Below are positions 44,801 to 62,510 of a stretch of DNA of 64,000 bases, one piece after another. This DNA comes from Portunus trituberculatus (Eukaryota > Arthropoda > Malacostraca > Decapoda > Portunidae), in assembly GCF_017591435.1 (NCBI RefSeq), contig NC_059302.1, positions 28,254,919 to 28,318,918 of the forward strand, read 5' to 3'. Below the pieces are notes generated by a model. That model searched no databases. It was not told the origin of the DNA and saw only the letters and a list, made by a program, of their open reading frames with translations. The stretch's first letter is position 1. Each line of letters opens with the position of its first letter. The translations under genes and the position numbers were made by a program.

Positions 44801-47657
44801 TGGCTGGTGAGCGAGACGGAGCCACAGTTTGCGTTGGGATGTTGGGTGTGGTGACAGGCTGTTCATCAGTCTCTGCCCTGAGGTTGCCTAGGCATGATAA
44901 CAGGCCTGTATTAATGCCATTTGAGTGGCGGTGGTTGTTGTGGTGGTTCTGCTGGCTGTTCTGGTGGTTTCTGGTGACTGTAGTTGAAGCTGGGTTTGTG
45001 GTATGGTTGTGTTGCGGACCTGAGGTGGGGGAGCAGACAAGGGTTGCAGTTCCATTGCCTGCGACTTCTGAAAATCCCTGAGAAGCAGCATCCACACAGT
45101 TCCCACTTTTTAATCTTGTACCACTGGATTTTGTTCCTTTCTTGAGACCAAATATTGTTATGAGTGTGTTACGGATATTACTTGATATACTTCTGCCCTT
45201 CTTTCGGTTATCATCAAGTCTGTTTTCGGAACTATCTTTTCTCTTGCATGACTTCATTGCTGTGAAGGGAATAATTCTGCATATTTTTGACTGCTCATTA
45301 ATACCCTTATTACTCTGTTGCACCCTATTACCCTTGTTGCAGTTTATGGTATCATCAGATTCATGGAAAGACTTTCTTACTTCCTCTAAAGTCATGTGTA
45401 TTGGTTCATGATTTTCTTTGCTAGAACTATGTTTGGGAGTCATGCTGAGAGCACAGCCAATGTTACTGGGTACACTATGTCGTTTGCTGGCCTTCAGTAA
45501 GTCACCACTAACTGAGTTAACAGATTGGCCAGAGTGCTGTCTGCTTCTACTGACACTACTGTCTTTCAGTGTACGGGTACTGCACACAGGATCAAAGCTG
45601 CTCACCTTTTTAGAATTGTTATCATGTAGTAAGGTGGCACTAACGGTAGTACTGTTCTTGGCATGTTTTCTGTGATGTCTCTTTTTTGGATGATGCATAA
45701 TGGCCTTTGGATGTATGATTTGGCCCTCTTTAGGTTTCACTACATCTACTGGCACTGCATAGATATCTCCATCCAGTGGCACATTATAAATGTCACTAAC
45801 ATCACTGTGGGAGGCTTTAGAAGTAGGAAAGAGCAAGGCATCATGTGACACAGCGCCAGTGATAAGGTGAGAGTCATCCATGCGAGGGCCAGAGCTTACC
45901 AGTGAGTCATGGGAAAAGGAGAGGCTTGAACCCAGAGAGGACCGTGAATGTGGTCGATGTGAGGGACTGTAGGGTAACTCTGGAGTCCAACACAAACCAG
46001 GACTCCCACAGGACAAACCTAAAAGCGGGATGCTGGATTTACGATTCCCCTTGCCTCCTGCAACACTCCATAGGGTATGTTCCTTCTTCTGGTATTCCTG
46101 ACGACACTGCTCACGCTGACACTGGCCTGAGCATTTAATGGACCACCCTCGGTACGAACTGACAGACAGGGCTTCTTCTATAATATGCTTCACAAATAAC
46201 GATGCAAATTTGTCAATCCAAATGCATTCCCTGGCCATCTGCTCAGCTTCACTAACACTAGCTGGATGGTGGGCTTCCTTTGTTTTCTTCAGTACACCAT
46301 TTAAACCACAATTTTCTTGTATAAACAAATGATCTTTGCCATAATAAAATTTGTTTTCATAAACTGCCTCATCACCTGAGCAACCAAACTCAGTAAAAAC
46401 CTGTCTGCACTGTGACTCCGTAACAGGAGCAGAGTTCACTGTTATCAGAAAATTTTGCCTCTTCTTTCCTGTCTGCACCACTCCTGGCCTCAGTGGACTT
46501 GTGTGAGGACTTAGGGCACTAGGGTGAATTGGTATCACAGATGAAAAAGCTTCCTTGGGGTTGTCTCTTGGGGATGAGGAGTGCCTCTCGGAGTCCTGAC
46601 AGTCACCGGGCACGACGGCCTTACTGTTATCTGTTTCTGACGATGGAGGAAGATGGTTCTGACTGGTGGCGGTGGTGGTGGTGGTGGTAGTTGTTGTTGT
46701 AGTGGTGGTGGGACTATGGTGCATAGTTACTGGACTATGACAAGACTGTGTGGGGCTGAGGTGGTTGGCTGTGGGACTGTGTTCTGGGGATGCAGGACTG
46801 TTGTGGGAGGGTGGAAGGCTGTGTCCCTGGGCTGTGGGACTCTCAGAGTGAGGCCACAGCTCTGGGAGGACTTCCAGACCAGCTGGATCACCATCAAGGG
46901 AACCAAGCCACCCCTCACTGGTCCCACTGCTTACACTGCTTCCAGCCTGCAATGCGTCATACTCTTATCTCATGTAATCACTAGGAGGAGTGACACTTTA
47001 AAAAATCTACTTTCTTACATTTTATATTTCATTGCAATGTTGCTGATGCTATTTAATTACACTTCCTTCAATTCTATATCAATTCAATTATATAAAGTGA
47101 GTTATAGATTTGACAGTTTGTAATGCAAAGTTACATGCATCAAATACAACAACTAATTCATGAGTTATTTTCTGCACATCTAGTTTTCTTTAGTGTGCTC
47201 ATGAAGTGAGGCCTAACAACAGCACTGCAGACATCTTCATTACCAGTGTTTCCCATTTCCCTCTCTGGTGTCCCTCTCAAGTTACAGCCAAAGGGACACT
47301 TACCCTCCGGCGCAGTGCATGTGTCTCAAAGCTGTTGCAACTGTTGTGCAACATGTCCAGTGAGTGCGCTGATGCTACACCAGAGTCAACAGAGGCTTCT
47401 GATGCTAAGGTGCTCTGTGAGGTGAGGGGTGTGAGGGGGCTGTGCGGGGTGATAGGAGTGTGAGGTAGGGGAGTGTGTGGAGTTATTGGAGTGTGGGGCA
47501 GGGGAGAATGGCGTAATGGAGTGTGAGGAAGTGACTGAAGTGGGGATGTTGGAGAGATCTGGGATGGGGATGATGACTGGTGGGGTGCCTCTGCTGCTAT
47601 AGTTGGTGGAGGTAAAGGGGGGGATATCTGGGCCAGCTGGCTGTCGGGAACCTCCAT
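41860..47657 (-). CDS. Socs16D: suppressor of cytokine signalling, SOCS6/7 (Socs16D) type
   Basis: Exons in order: 47688-47304, 46946-44652 (765 codons), 43998-43830, 43591-43393, 42760-41860. All phases agree. From the Met at 47657 the protein is 1305 aa. Residues 45-78 are HTP/PLP repeats and 198-210 a Thr run. Residues 365-381 are a helix FASLFVKHIIEEALSVS. IYNVP and IYAVP (Tyr505, Tyr514) are possible SH2 ligands. The SH2 domain starts at CGWYWGP (884) and holds the phosphotyrosine-binding Arg911 in SFIVRDSS. The SOCS box is 1000-1031 (SLQHLCRFVI, LPLPQRLKDYL), expected to recruit Elongin B/C and Cullin-5. A 274-residue Ser/Thr-rich tail follows, which is unusual because the box normally ends the protein. 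The role should be a substrate adaptor for ubiquitination in tyrosine-kinase or JAK/STAT-linked signalling. The true start may be further upstream. Confidence 0.95.
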
Positions 47658-48093
47658 CTTGACCTCTGCTGCTCTGCACCGCACCCACCTGTAATATGAT
47701 ACTTTGAAACACAACTCTCTTATCACTTTAAAGCTTCATTGTTGCCTCAGAAGCCAAGGAACTATTATTCATAATATTTGGAAAGTGTACCATCTGTTGC
47801 TGTAGCAGCAACAGCATGTCACAACTCTTACTGACCCCAATACTCTAAACTACATCAAACTTTGAGGTGTAGCTACATTACTGTGCACAGAAAGTGACTT
47901 CCAAAAATAATGAAAGGGGAAAGGAAATAAATGCTAATTTAAAATTCACATGCTGTCAAAACTAATTACATGTATCACAATACAAATTTAGTAATAAAAA
48001 TGGACAAAATGATTGATTATTGCTGATGGTGTTTGTAAGTGGTAAGCGAGGTGGTCTGATGTCTAGGCTGTAACACATCAATGTCTTACTTAC

Positions 48094-48142
48094 AAGTCAG
48101 GAAGATCCTGTAGTCGGCTACATGTTACCTCCTCATCAAGAC
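48094..48142 (-). CDS. additional 5' exon of the SOCS gene, possibly coding
   Basis: The minus strand has a pyrimidine-rich acceptor (tttccttgctgcag) and a strong donor (GTAAGTAAG) around 49 bp. Its open frame (LDEEVTCSRLQDLPD) ends with TT and joins the G at 47688 in frame, giving LWVRCRAAEVKMEV. So it either adds about 26 residues before Met at 47657, with a start in an exon not found, or is 5' UTR that happens to be open. Confidence 0.6.
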
Positions 48143-48378
48143 CTGCAGCAAGGAAACCACACATCACTATGACAAACAACTTGACAACTTTTAAAAGGAA
48201 GGAGATGATTGTAATACCAGAAATTAGAATGTCTTTATGACATGGTTGGCATACATCCATGGCAGTAATACCAATACTTGTGACTATCATGGTGTGATTT
48301 ATCAACTCAGTCATATAGAAATATTATCTAATATTTATTCTTATGCAAATTTATAATAACAAGAATAATAGTGCTGAC

Positions 48379-48421
<43 letters not shown>

Positions 48422-48661
48422 GTAGTAGTAGTAGTAGTAGTGCTAAAAAAAATCAATAGTAAAAAAAAAAAAAAAAAAAAAAAAAAACAAACAAAACTGG
48501 TGGGTTTATCATATAATAACCTTGAAAAATCTTGCTTTCCAAGCGCATGCACACGGACGCACGCACGCGCGCGTGCGCGGACACACACACACACACACAC
48601 ACTGATCTCCGAGCGCACGCACACGCGCGCGCACGCACGCACGCACACAGACACAGACAAA

Positions 48662-48715
<54 letters not shown>
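48379..48715. repeat. (AAT)n, (AGT)n, poly(A) and alternating CA/CG array
   Basis: AAT/AGT at about 48379-48442, an A-run at 48463-48487, then alternating purine-pyrimidine sequence (cgcacg, gcgcgc, acacac) from about 48543 to 48715 with two short breaks. Confidence 0.92.
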
Positions 48716-48716
<1 letters not shown>

Positions 48717-48999
48717 CCTGGTCTCCTGGTCCTGCAGACACACAACACTGCAAGAGCTGGGCATGCTTATATAGCCTTTCAAAAACGGCAAACCGCTTAA
48801 AAAAATGAAAACAATCACTCGAATTTCACTCACTTGGACAGAGACTGGTTAAGTTTGTGGTCCAGTGAATGCAAGTGTGACCTGTATGGCTCATGGTGCT
48901 AAGGGCGAGAGTCACACGGACAAGGCAAAGGATGAGTTTATTTATTAGTGCACGCCTAGCTGGTTGTTGCAAGGTTTCGCTGCCAAGGCTGAGAGAGGG

Positions 49000-50880
49000 G
49001 CCGTCGGACGCTCCCCTGTTTCTCCCTCCACACACCCGGCTGGCCCGCCCTCACACTCACTCCCTCGGCAGCAGAAATCACTGGCGTCGGCTGGGGTGCA
49101 TGTGTGGCTACGTGAGGACGCTACACACCACCTCAGTAACCCTAGCCTCCACACTTTCTGGCACTGAGTTAATATTCTCGCCTGTGTCACGTCCGATGCC
49201 ATTCCCCAGGCCGCGGAGGAGCGCTGGTGCGTATGAGTGCCACTTCAGTTGACACAAGCACCACCAACACTAGCACTCTACACCTCCAGATCCGTGTGGT
49301 TGCCAGTTACACCATCACATTCCGCTCATGTACACGGCGGGGTGATATTCGGAGTTCCATGGGCCGTGTAGGTGGGCGGGGGAGAGCAGTAGCACAGACA
49401 AGAAGCCTGGCTCTGTGTAGCGGCGGCGGCGGCTGTGTGTAGAGTACGCACGGGGGAGGGGCGCTGGGGGAGCAGGGGGAGCCAACGCGCGTAGTAAGAC
49501 ACCCGTCCGATTCCTCGCACTTAGAGTAATTGGCTAAATTATCTCGAGTTGGTTGGTGGAGTTCACAGTGGCGCTCTAGGGCTCACATAGCCTACATTTC
49601 TGTCTTGCTAATGTTCCAATGGCTCTGGTGTCACGTAATAAGCTGAGGAGATGAGGGGAGCAGCCGCCACGACGAGCATTCTGGGTTGTGTTGTAATCAG
49701 AGGAGGTCCATTGAGTTTGACAGGCTGAAGCAGCAAGGATGAGCAGCGTTAGAGGGCGGCAGGAAGGCAGAGTGTGGGGGTGATATACGAGTAGTATCGC
49801 AGCAGGCAGGTAGTGTCTGCTGCTGTCTGCTCGTGGAGAAATGACCGCCACTGCTGCCTACACGCCACTCTTGCAACCCGTTCAGTACTCCCGCCGCACT
49901 TTCTCAGTGGCTCCAAGGTTAAGGACGCCCTGACGACATCAACGGGCCAGAGTTGTCACAAGAATGAAAAGCTAGAGTCGGCAGCGTAACTGAAACCGTG
50001 GCCAAGGCCGGGGAGGTGTGTCCGGAGTGCGTGCAAATTCTGACGCAGTCGCAGACGATAGGGAGAGGAGTGCCACCCGACCTGAGCACTAAATCAATTT
50101 CATTTTCAGCCTTTCCACAGCGCATCGCCCCTGTGCACACATTTCCGTACACCGCCGGGGAGCCAACTGAGCTCATCTCACTCTCCTCCTTCATCACCCT
50201 CCCTCACTCTCCCCTCACACTTACTATCCACACCCCCACCCACTCCCCTGCTACCAGCTGACTAGCCACGCCACACGATTCATGGGGATGCATAGGGACA
50301 AAGAAAAATGGAAAAATACGTGAGCTTGGGACAACAAGGTAGAGGTGATGGCAGTGGCGGGGGAGGGAGAGGGGAAAAGGGGGTGGCTGGGGGGTCGCGT
50401 GTGGTGGCGGCGGAGTGAGTGAGTGAGTGGATACAAAGGCTGGCCGCCCCGCCATTCATGCGCAGTGGGATCAATAATGCCGCGGGGAACACACACCGCC
50501 GCCGTCCTCTACACTCCCTCATCATCACCTGCCCACCCTCACCACTCTCGTGTCGTCAGCACCACCGCCATCACCATCCGTCTAGGCCTCTCCGCCGCCG
50601 CCACCACCACCACCACCATCACCAGCTGTTCATCTTTCACCATCATCACCACCTCAATCTACCCAACAACCCTCACAACAACGTCTACCTCGCCTTCACC
50701 TTTGTCTGGCTATGCCTTGCTGCCACTACTACTACCACTACCTGCCTGTCCCCACCTCACCACTATGTCCTATCCTCACCACCACCACCATGGCCACCAC
50801 CACTCAAAGCATCACCACCAATCGAAATCACTCAGCTCACCCCCTCATAATGTAGGCGAGAGAAAAAAATAAAAAGAATC
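49000..50880. other. GC- and CpG-rich stretch in the SOCS 5' intron
   Basis: Markedly richer in G+C and CpG than its surroundings, with G/C-rich runs (49420-49490, 50340-50420) and CAC-rich sequence (50560-50830). It could be an alternative promoter or first exon of the SOCS gene. I could not place an exon with a matching donor. Long open frames here look like composition effects. Confidence 0.45.
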
Positions 50881-50951
50881 ACAGAGGAGAGTAAAAATAA
50901 CACGAAACTAAAGTGAGGACTGAGAAGACTAAATTGATCTGCTGCTGGTGT

Positions 50952-50956
<5 letters not shown>

Positions 50957-51020
<64 letters not shown>

Positions 51021-51172
51021 AAGTCGGGGTGCACTTCTGAAGGAAAGCAGGTACAAGTTTCCTGTAATCTCATGGCCATTTCGTCAAGATTTCCCTTCGT
51101 CACAGTACGTGGCTGCCAAGAGTACTTTAAAAATATATACACAGCCAGTCAGTCACCTTACCTAGACTGTGT

Positions 51173-51261
<89 letters not shown>

Positions 51262-51619
51262 ATACTCTGCCATATTTTCCTCTCTACCCTCATACAACAG
51301 GTCAACTAATGTATAAATAACGGGAGAGAAAAAAATAATAAAAAACTCCTAACATTTACTATCTCCCTTACCACTGTCAGTCTTCTTGTCGCTAAATTTC
51401 TGAGCTGCCAACATTCTTCCCTGTCAGTGATCCCTACATCCTGCCCCTGACAGCACCTGTGCCCTGGCCGCTCCTCTGCAGCAGACGTGTGCCGAGTGAG
51501 TGAGGCGGGAAATACCTGGCAGATTCCCAGCGTGAATAATTGGCAGGCATTAATAATGAACAATTATCCCTAGGAAGGATCGATTAGAAGCAGGACCAGA
51601 CTATGCCTGCCCTACCCTG

Positions 51620-51674
<55 letters not shown>
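50957..51674. repeat. (GA)n and (CT)n microsatellites
   Basis: GA at 50957-51018 and 51179-51258; CT at 51623-51674. The GC-rich sequence after it (51675-52310) holds no supportable exon. Confidence 0.95.
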
Positions 51675-51676
<2 letters not shown>

Positions 51677-52358
51677 CTACCACCAAAGCCCGTGAGCTAT
51701 AACAGGGTGGCACCAACCCTCCCGAGCGGCGTAGGTTATTCAACGGCGCGGGGGGATGCAGGCGCCACAAAACTGAGCGCCACCTCCACCGCCACACCTG
51801 TGTCGCCGCCGCCAGAATATCAGCGAGACCAGCCGCCTTGGACAGGTGCGCCGGAAAGCGTGGAATTAATGAACATCTCTGGGGGAGTGGCAGGCAAGAG
51901 GTCAGCCCTTGTCAACGGATGTACTGGAGTTGTGAAGGCTCTACACACCGCCCTCGCGTCCCCGCCAGCCTGTCCGTGTGTTGGGCGCCTCATGGGTGAA
52001 CGGCTCCGCTATAATAGTATGGCCGTATGGTCTACTTCCGCTGACCACACTCCACCCTCCTCTCTTCCCCCGCCCTCCCACAATACACAAAGGCTCTTTT
52101 ACTCCCGGTCTTGTCATCAGCGCGGTCAAGCAGCACCGGAACACACTCAGTTACTCACATTAAACGTGGTTGCATCACCGCCCGCGCAAACCTGCTGACA
52201 GTTGAGCTACAAAACCCACTTCTCTTACGACACAGACTCATCTTGCAGAAATATTCATCTGTATTCGAGAGGCTGACGCTTGAGGCAGCACTGGCCAGCT
52301 AGCATGAGTGATGAGACATGGAGACAAGCAGGATGAGCAAGGCTGAGATAATGCTCAG

Positions 52359-52563
52359 CCTCTTCAGTACCAGAACGTGTTTCCATATTCATTGTGGTTA
52401 CTATTGGCGATTTTATACAGCTTCAAAAACTCATGTGGGGGATTAAACTAGTGAGGACTCTGGCCATTAATCTTTTGACCTTCGTAGACACTTTCTAATG
52501 CAAATAAAATGATCTAATCATATTCCAAAATCAAGGTAAAAATGCGTCCCAGTACTAAAGGGG
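52359..52563. mobile_element. piggyBac-like MITE, copy 1 (about 205 bp)
   Basis: The right end is cagtactaaagggg followed by ttaa (52564-52567). The left end (about 52359) is decayed (cctcttcagtacc). The internal sequence matches copy 2 at 53454 over its full length, including gattttatacagcttca and tctggccattaat. Confidence 0.7.
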
Positions 52564-52854
52564 TTAAGTAACACATACGAAATACTACTTTTACAGACGC
52601 GCACCAGAACGTTACTGCGCCGCCTCTGCGTGTAAGTACGGGCTAACACAAGGCTAAGTAAAGTATATGTATTCATGCATCGCGACGTAACTAGGGATGC
52701 GGTATGTGCTTACTACAAAACTATACACATTACAGGAGAGAAAATAGAGTAGCTTACATGATCCTTAGTCTCAAGTGTGTAGTATTTTTATGATCCTCCC
52801 GACTGGGACACCCAACCCGCACCCCACACACAGCTTCACGTCAGCCTATTCTTA

Positions 52855-52856
<2 letters not shown>

Positions 52857-52897
<41 letters not shown>

Positions 52898-52985
52898 ACT
52901 GATCTGTTACATACAAGGCTGGATTCAACTGACATCTTAATATAAAGACCACACATGACATCTTGATATACGTAAGGCACCGATA

Positions 52986-53034
<49 letters not shown>
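52857..53034. repeat. (CA)n and (AAT)n microsatellites
   Basis: CA at 52857-52896 and AAT at 52987-53034, between the two MITE copies. An AAAT/AAATA-rich stretch follows at 53281-53345. Confidence 0.93.
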
Positions 53035-53039
<5 letters not shown>

Positions 53040-53453
53040 CAGCAGCAAAAACCTCTTTCACTATGCATGGAGTGTGTAGGAGCCAGTGAGGTGACTGATC
53101 TACTTAACACAGTGCCAAGTCGCCACTCGTCCCTAAACTGTGCATGCCTCTCGATACATAAAAATATACAATGTGATCTTGATACACGCGACCCAATCTT
53201 CCCCAAGTTCCCCGACTTACGGTATTCGGAAATACATCTGCGCTGCATCTCCACGACGTATACTTAGGTTCGTATTCTTAAAAAAATAAATAAATAAAAT
53301 AAAACAAATAAATAAATGAATAAATAGGAAAAAAAATAAATAAAAATCTGCTTCACCTCCATCATTTCAAAGGGCTTTAACTAAATTTACACGAGTTTTT
53401 AAAGGTGTTTTTACGGCTCTAGAGGCAGACTGACAAGATTTCTGTATTATTAA

Positions 53454-53662
53454 CCCCCTTTAGTACCAAGACGTGTTTTCATATTCATTTTGCTTATTAT
53501 TTGGTGATTTTATACAGCTTCAGAAACTTATGTGGGGGATTAAAATAGTGAAGACTCTGGCCATTAATCATCTTACCTCCACAGGCCCTTCCTAATGTCA
53601 ATAAAATGGTCTAATCGGAAACAAATCTCCAAGGTAAAACTGTGTCCCCAGTATTGAAGGGG
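53454..53662. mobile_element. piggyBac-like MITE, copy 2 (209 bp) with TTAA target sites
   Basis: Flanked by TTAA on both sides (53450-53453 and 53663-53666). The left end is CCCCCTTTAGTACC. The right end, as reverse complement, is CCCCTTCAATACTGG. Terminal inverted repeats that begin CCC at TTAA sites are characteristic of piggyBac elements. There is no coding sequence. Same orientation as copy 1. Confidence 0.78.
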
Positions 53663-54162
53663 TTAACTGGATAAACACTCTTGAAAACCCCCGTTAATCA
53701 AGCCTGAATACGGACCTTACATTCAAAAAGCTCTATCTATTTGAAATCACAAGGATATTTAGAAATGCTTCACTTCCTATATGGTTCTGGTGACATAATA
53801 GCACGATTTCTACATTATCCACAAGGGAAACGCTCTTCAGAACCAGGCAAACCCTCGCTTTCGTCTTTTGAATTAGTTGTGATGCGTGGGGAAGGAAAGT
53901 GTTTCTCAATACGAGCCTTCACATAAAATACTGTAACACTCGTAGAGAGGAAAAAAAAAAAACAAAAACTATGCAATACTTTATAGAACGCACAGCCAAA
54001 TGGACGACTAGGAAAAAAAAATGGTGTCGAAAATATGTGAACGAAAAAGAAAAAAAAGATACAAAAAAGAAAACCCAAAACAAACCGCGTAAGCATCCTT
54101 CTCATCCTTACAAACAAACAAACACCAAGACATCCCAAACTCTCTCTCTCTCTCTCTCTGAG

Positions 54163-54608
54163 TCATGAACCGGCAACTTGGTAAGGCCGTAGTGTTGGTG
54201 ATGGTGGTGGTGGTGGATAGGGAGGGGGGTTGGGGGGTGTCAGTGCCAGCCAGCGTGGTAGTGCGGGGGTGTTGGGGGGAGAGGGGTGAGGGGGGCGTGT
54301 GTCAGCAACAGGTGGCCTCTTAAGAAGCTTCCCTAAGACGCCCGCTCCACCTCAAAGGAACCCAAAGAAGGGACAACTCGCAGCAGACCTTTTGGCCCTC
54401 ACGAGGATGCCCGTCTTAACCTGCGCAATGTGGTTTAAAAGTAAGAGATGGATAGGATAATGAGATAAACGAGAGGATATATAGGATACTTGAAGGATCT
54501 CTACAATCCCATATATCCCTCTATCCTCTTCCTCTTCCCTCCTTCGCCAGATTATTTTGTGCATACGGAGTGTAAAAGCAGAAATGGGAGAAAGGAGAAG
54601 GCTGGAAG

Positions 54609-54692
<84 letters not shown>

Positions 54693-55452
54693 TTAACATT
54701 ATTGGCGACAAGGGACAGGGAAAGAAAGCAAATAAAAGCAAGAGAGAGAGGAGGAAAGGAGATGGAAGGGAAAGAAGAGCAGGAAGAGAAGAGGTAGTAG
54801 GAGTGTAGCAATGACATAGGGACATAAAATAGAGGGAAAGAAGGAGGAGGAGGAGGAGGAGGAGGAGGACATGGTTGTGGTAATTAAGTTATCATTTCAA
54901 CGCGGGTGAACACATGCAGGGAGTGGTGGTGGTGGTGAGGAGGAGGAGGAGGAGAGGTGTGTCGGTGATGGTGGAGGGAGATGTAAGCATTGTCGCCGTG
55001 GTCTGCTACACACACACACACACACGCCTGTCCACGCCCTCACCCCCACCCCCGCGCCGCCCCGCCAGAGCCGCCACGCCACACACGCCCCCAATCCCCG
55101 CATCAGAAGCCCACGACTCGATCATTTCCACGACAAGGCAACACTGACGCTTTGTACACACCCACCCACCCACCTCTCTCTCTCTCTCTCTCTCCCCCAC
55201 CGTCACCCTCCCCCAACAGGGAAGTGCCTTAAAGCACCGTCGACGCCCGCCACGGACACACGCCCCTTCCGTCCACCTCACGTGCCTCTCTCTCTCTCTC
55301 TCTCTCTCTCCCTCCACCTGGCGGCCTGCTCACCTGCTGTTGCTACTGCTTCCCCCCTCCCCCCCTCCTAGTACCTGCTGACGCCGCCTGTTCCCGTCAC
55401 TCAGTGTTAGACTCGACACGGCCAAGGGGGGGAGGAGGAGGAGGAGGAGGAG

Positions 55453-55501
<49 letters not shown>

Positions 55502-55700
55502 AAGGGGAGACACAGCAAGGAGGGGAGAGAGAAGGATGCTGCAACAAAGGGGAAGAAGGGCGAGGGGGAACAAAGGGAGAGAAAGAAGGAGGGTGTTGGC
55601 CGGGCGGACAATGATGGCATCTCGTTCTCGACCCTCTGACCTCCCCTCTCTCTCTCTCTCTCTCTCTCTCAAAGAATGTGGCGAATTCACTTATCAGTGA
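54163..55700. repeat. G-rich and GA/CT/GGA simple repeats
   Basis: G-rich stretch 54180-54310, GA at 54611-54685, GGA at about 54842-54868 and 54935-54955, CT at 55173-55193 and 55287-55310, GGA then GA at 55432-55499, CT at 55646-55670. Two donor-like sites on the minus strand near 55322 and 55370 are not enough to call an exon. Confidence 0.8.
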
Positions 55701-59106
<3,406 letters not shown>

Positions 59107-59354
59107 CATATATACAAATTGCTCCATAGAATGCATATTATGCCACTTAATATTTAGCTTCAATTTAAAAACTTAAAGAACATCTTATAGAAATCCCTTT
59201 TCACCTTGAAAGTATATTATCAATCAACAGTGCAGTTCATGTTAAGTTAAGTAATTCTTTGCTGTCAGCCATGCAGGCTCCAGTTACCTGTCTCACTTGT
59301 TTTAGATTATGGAATTCATCCCAAACTGTCTACAGTTCCGTATCATATTTTTGT

Positions 59355-61974
<2,620 letters not shown>

Positions 61975-62345
61975 CTGTCACAGCAGACACACACCACACC
62001 TGTCGTGGCTAGCCAGGTGTCGTGAGCCTCCTCCACAACATTCGGTCATCACTCTTCCTTCACCATGGTATACACAAAAACACTATGAGCTCGAGGGGTA
62101 GCAGGAGTTAGCACACGCAACACACCACACACAACCCCTGCCTTTCCTGCCCTGCCCAGCCCTGCCACCACCACCCATATTCCGGCCCTCCCGAGCACCT
62201 GGCGGGCGGCACACACCTGGCCCGCCACCCCTGCCCGCACCCCTGACTCACTTTCCACCCCCACAACTTGAAAATACGACCACAGTCACTGATGGAAAGT
62301 CTAATTACCTCGCCTTCTCGACACAAGAGACTCAAAACAACACTG
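61975..62345 (-). other. candidate 5' non-coding exon of the SOCS gene
   Basis: The minus strand has a strong donor, TGACAG|GTAAGTACT, with the exon ending at 61975. The sequence upstream is GC-rich to about 62345. Frames starting at the nearest ATGs hit stops within the exon, so it is non-coding. No other minus-strand gene lies between here and 48142, so the SOCS gene is the likely owner, with an intron of about 13.8 kb. The 5' end is not defined. Confidence 0.45.
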
Positions 62346-62359
62346 AAAGACCAAAACAA

Positions 62360-62510
62360 TGACGTCATAAGGTTGAGTTTCCCATTGGTGGATTATTGTG
62401 CACCTGTTTTTCTATTGGTCTCTCGCCCCGCGCTAGGAGGTCCAGCCAATGACAGCCTGGTTTGTGTGCTCGCTGCAGATCTCATTGGTCAAGGATGCTG
62501 GCGTATAAGG
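62360..62510. promoter_or_regulatory. CRE and multi-CCAAT promoter, possibly bidirectional
   Basis: A perfect CRE palindrome TGACGTCA lies at 62360-62367. CCAAT boxes are at 62384-62388 (ATTGG), 62414-62418 (ATTGG), 62446-62450 (CCAAT) and 62484-62488 (ATTGG). A TATAAG motif on the plus strand lies at 62504-62509. The four boxes fall within about 105 bp, in both orientations, between a minus-strand donor-bearing exon and an unannotated plus side. Confidence 0.5.

Noticed and set aside
50419..50872. Overlapping His/Pro/Ser/Thr-rich open frames of 143-149 codons.
   Set aside because: Arise from CAC/CCA-rich low-complexity sequence open in two frames; no family similarity.
55320..55420. Donor-like sites (CAG|GTGAGC, CAG|GTACTA) on the minus strand as a possible SOCS first exon.
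   Set aside because: Upstream sequence is GGA/GA repeat and no ATG in a matching phase was found.
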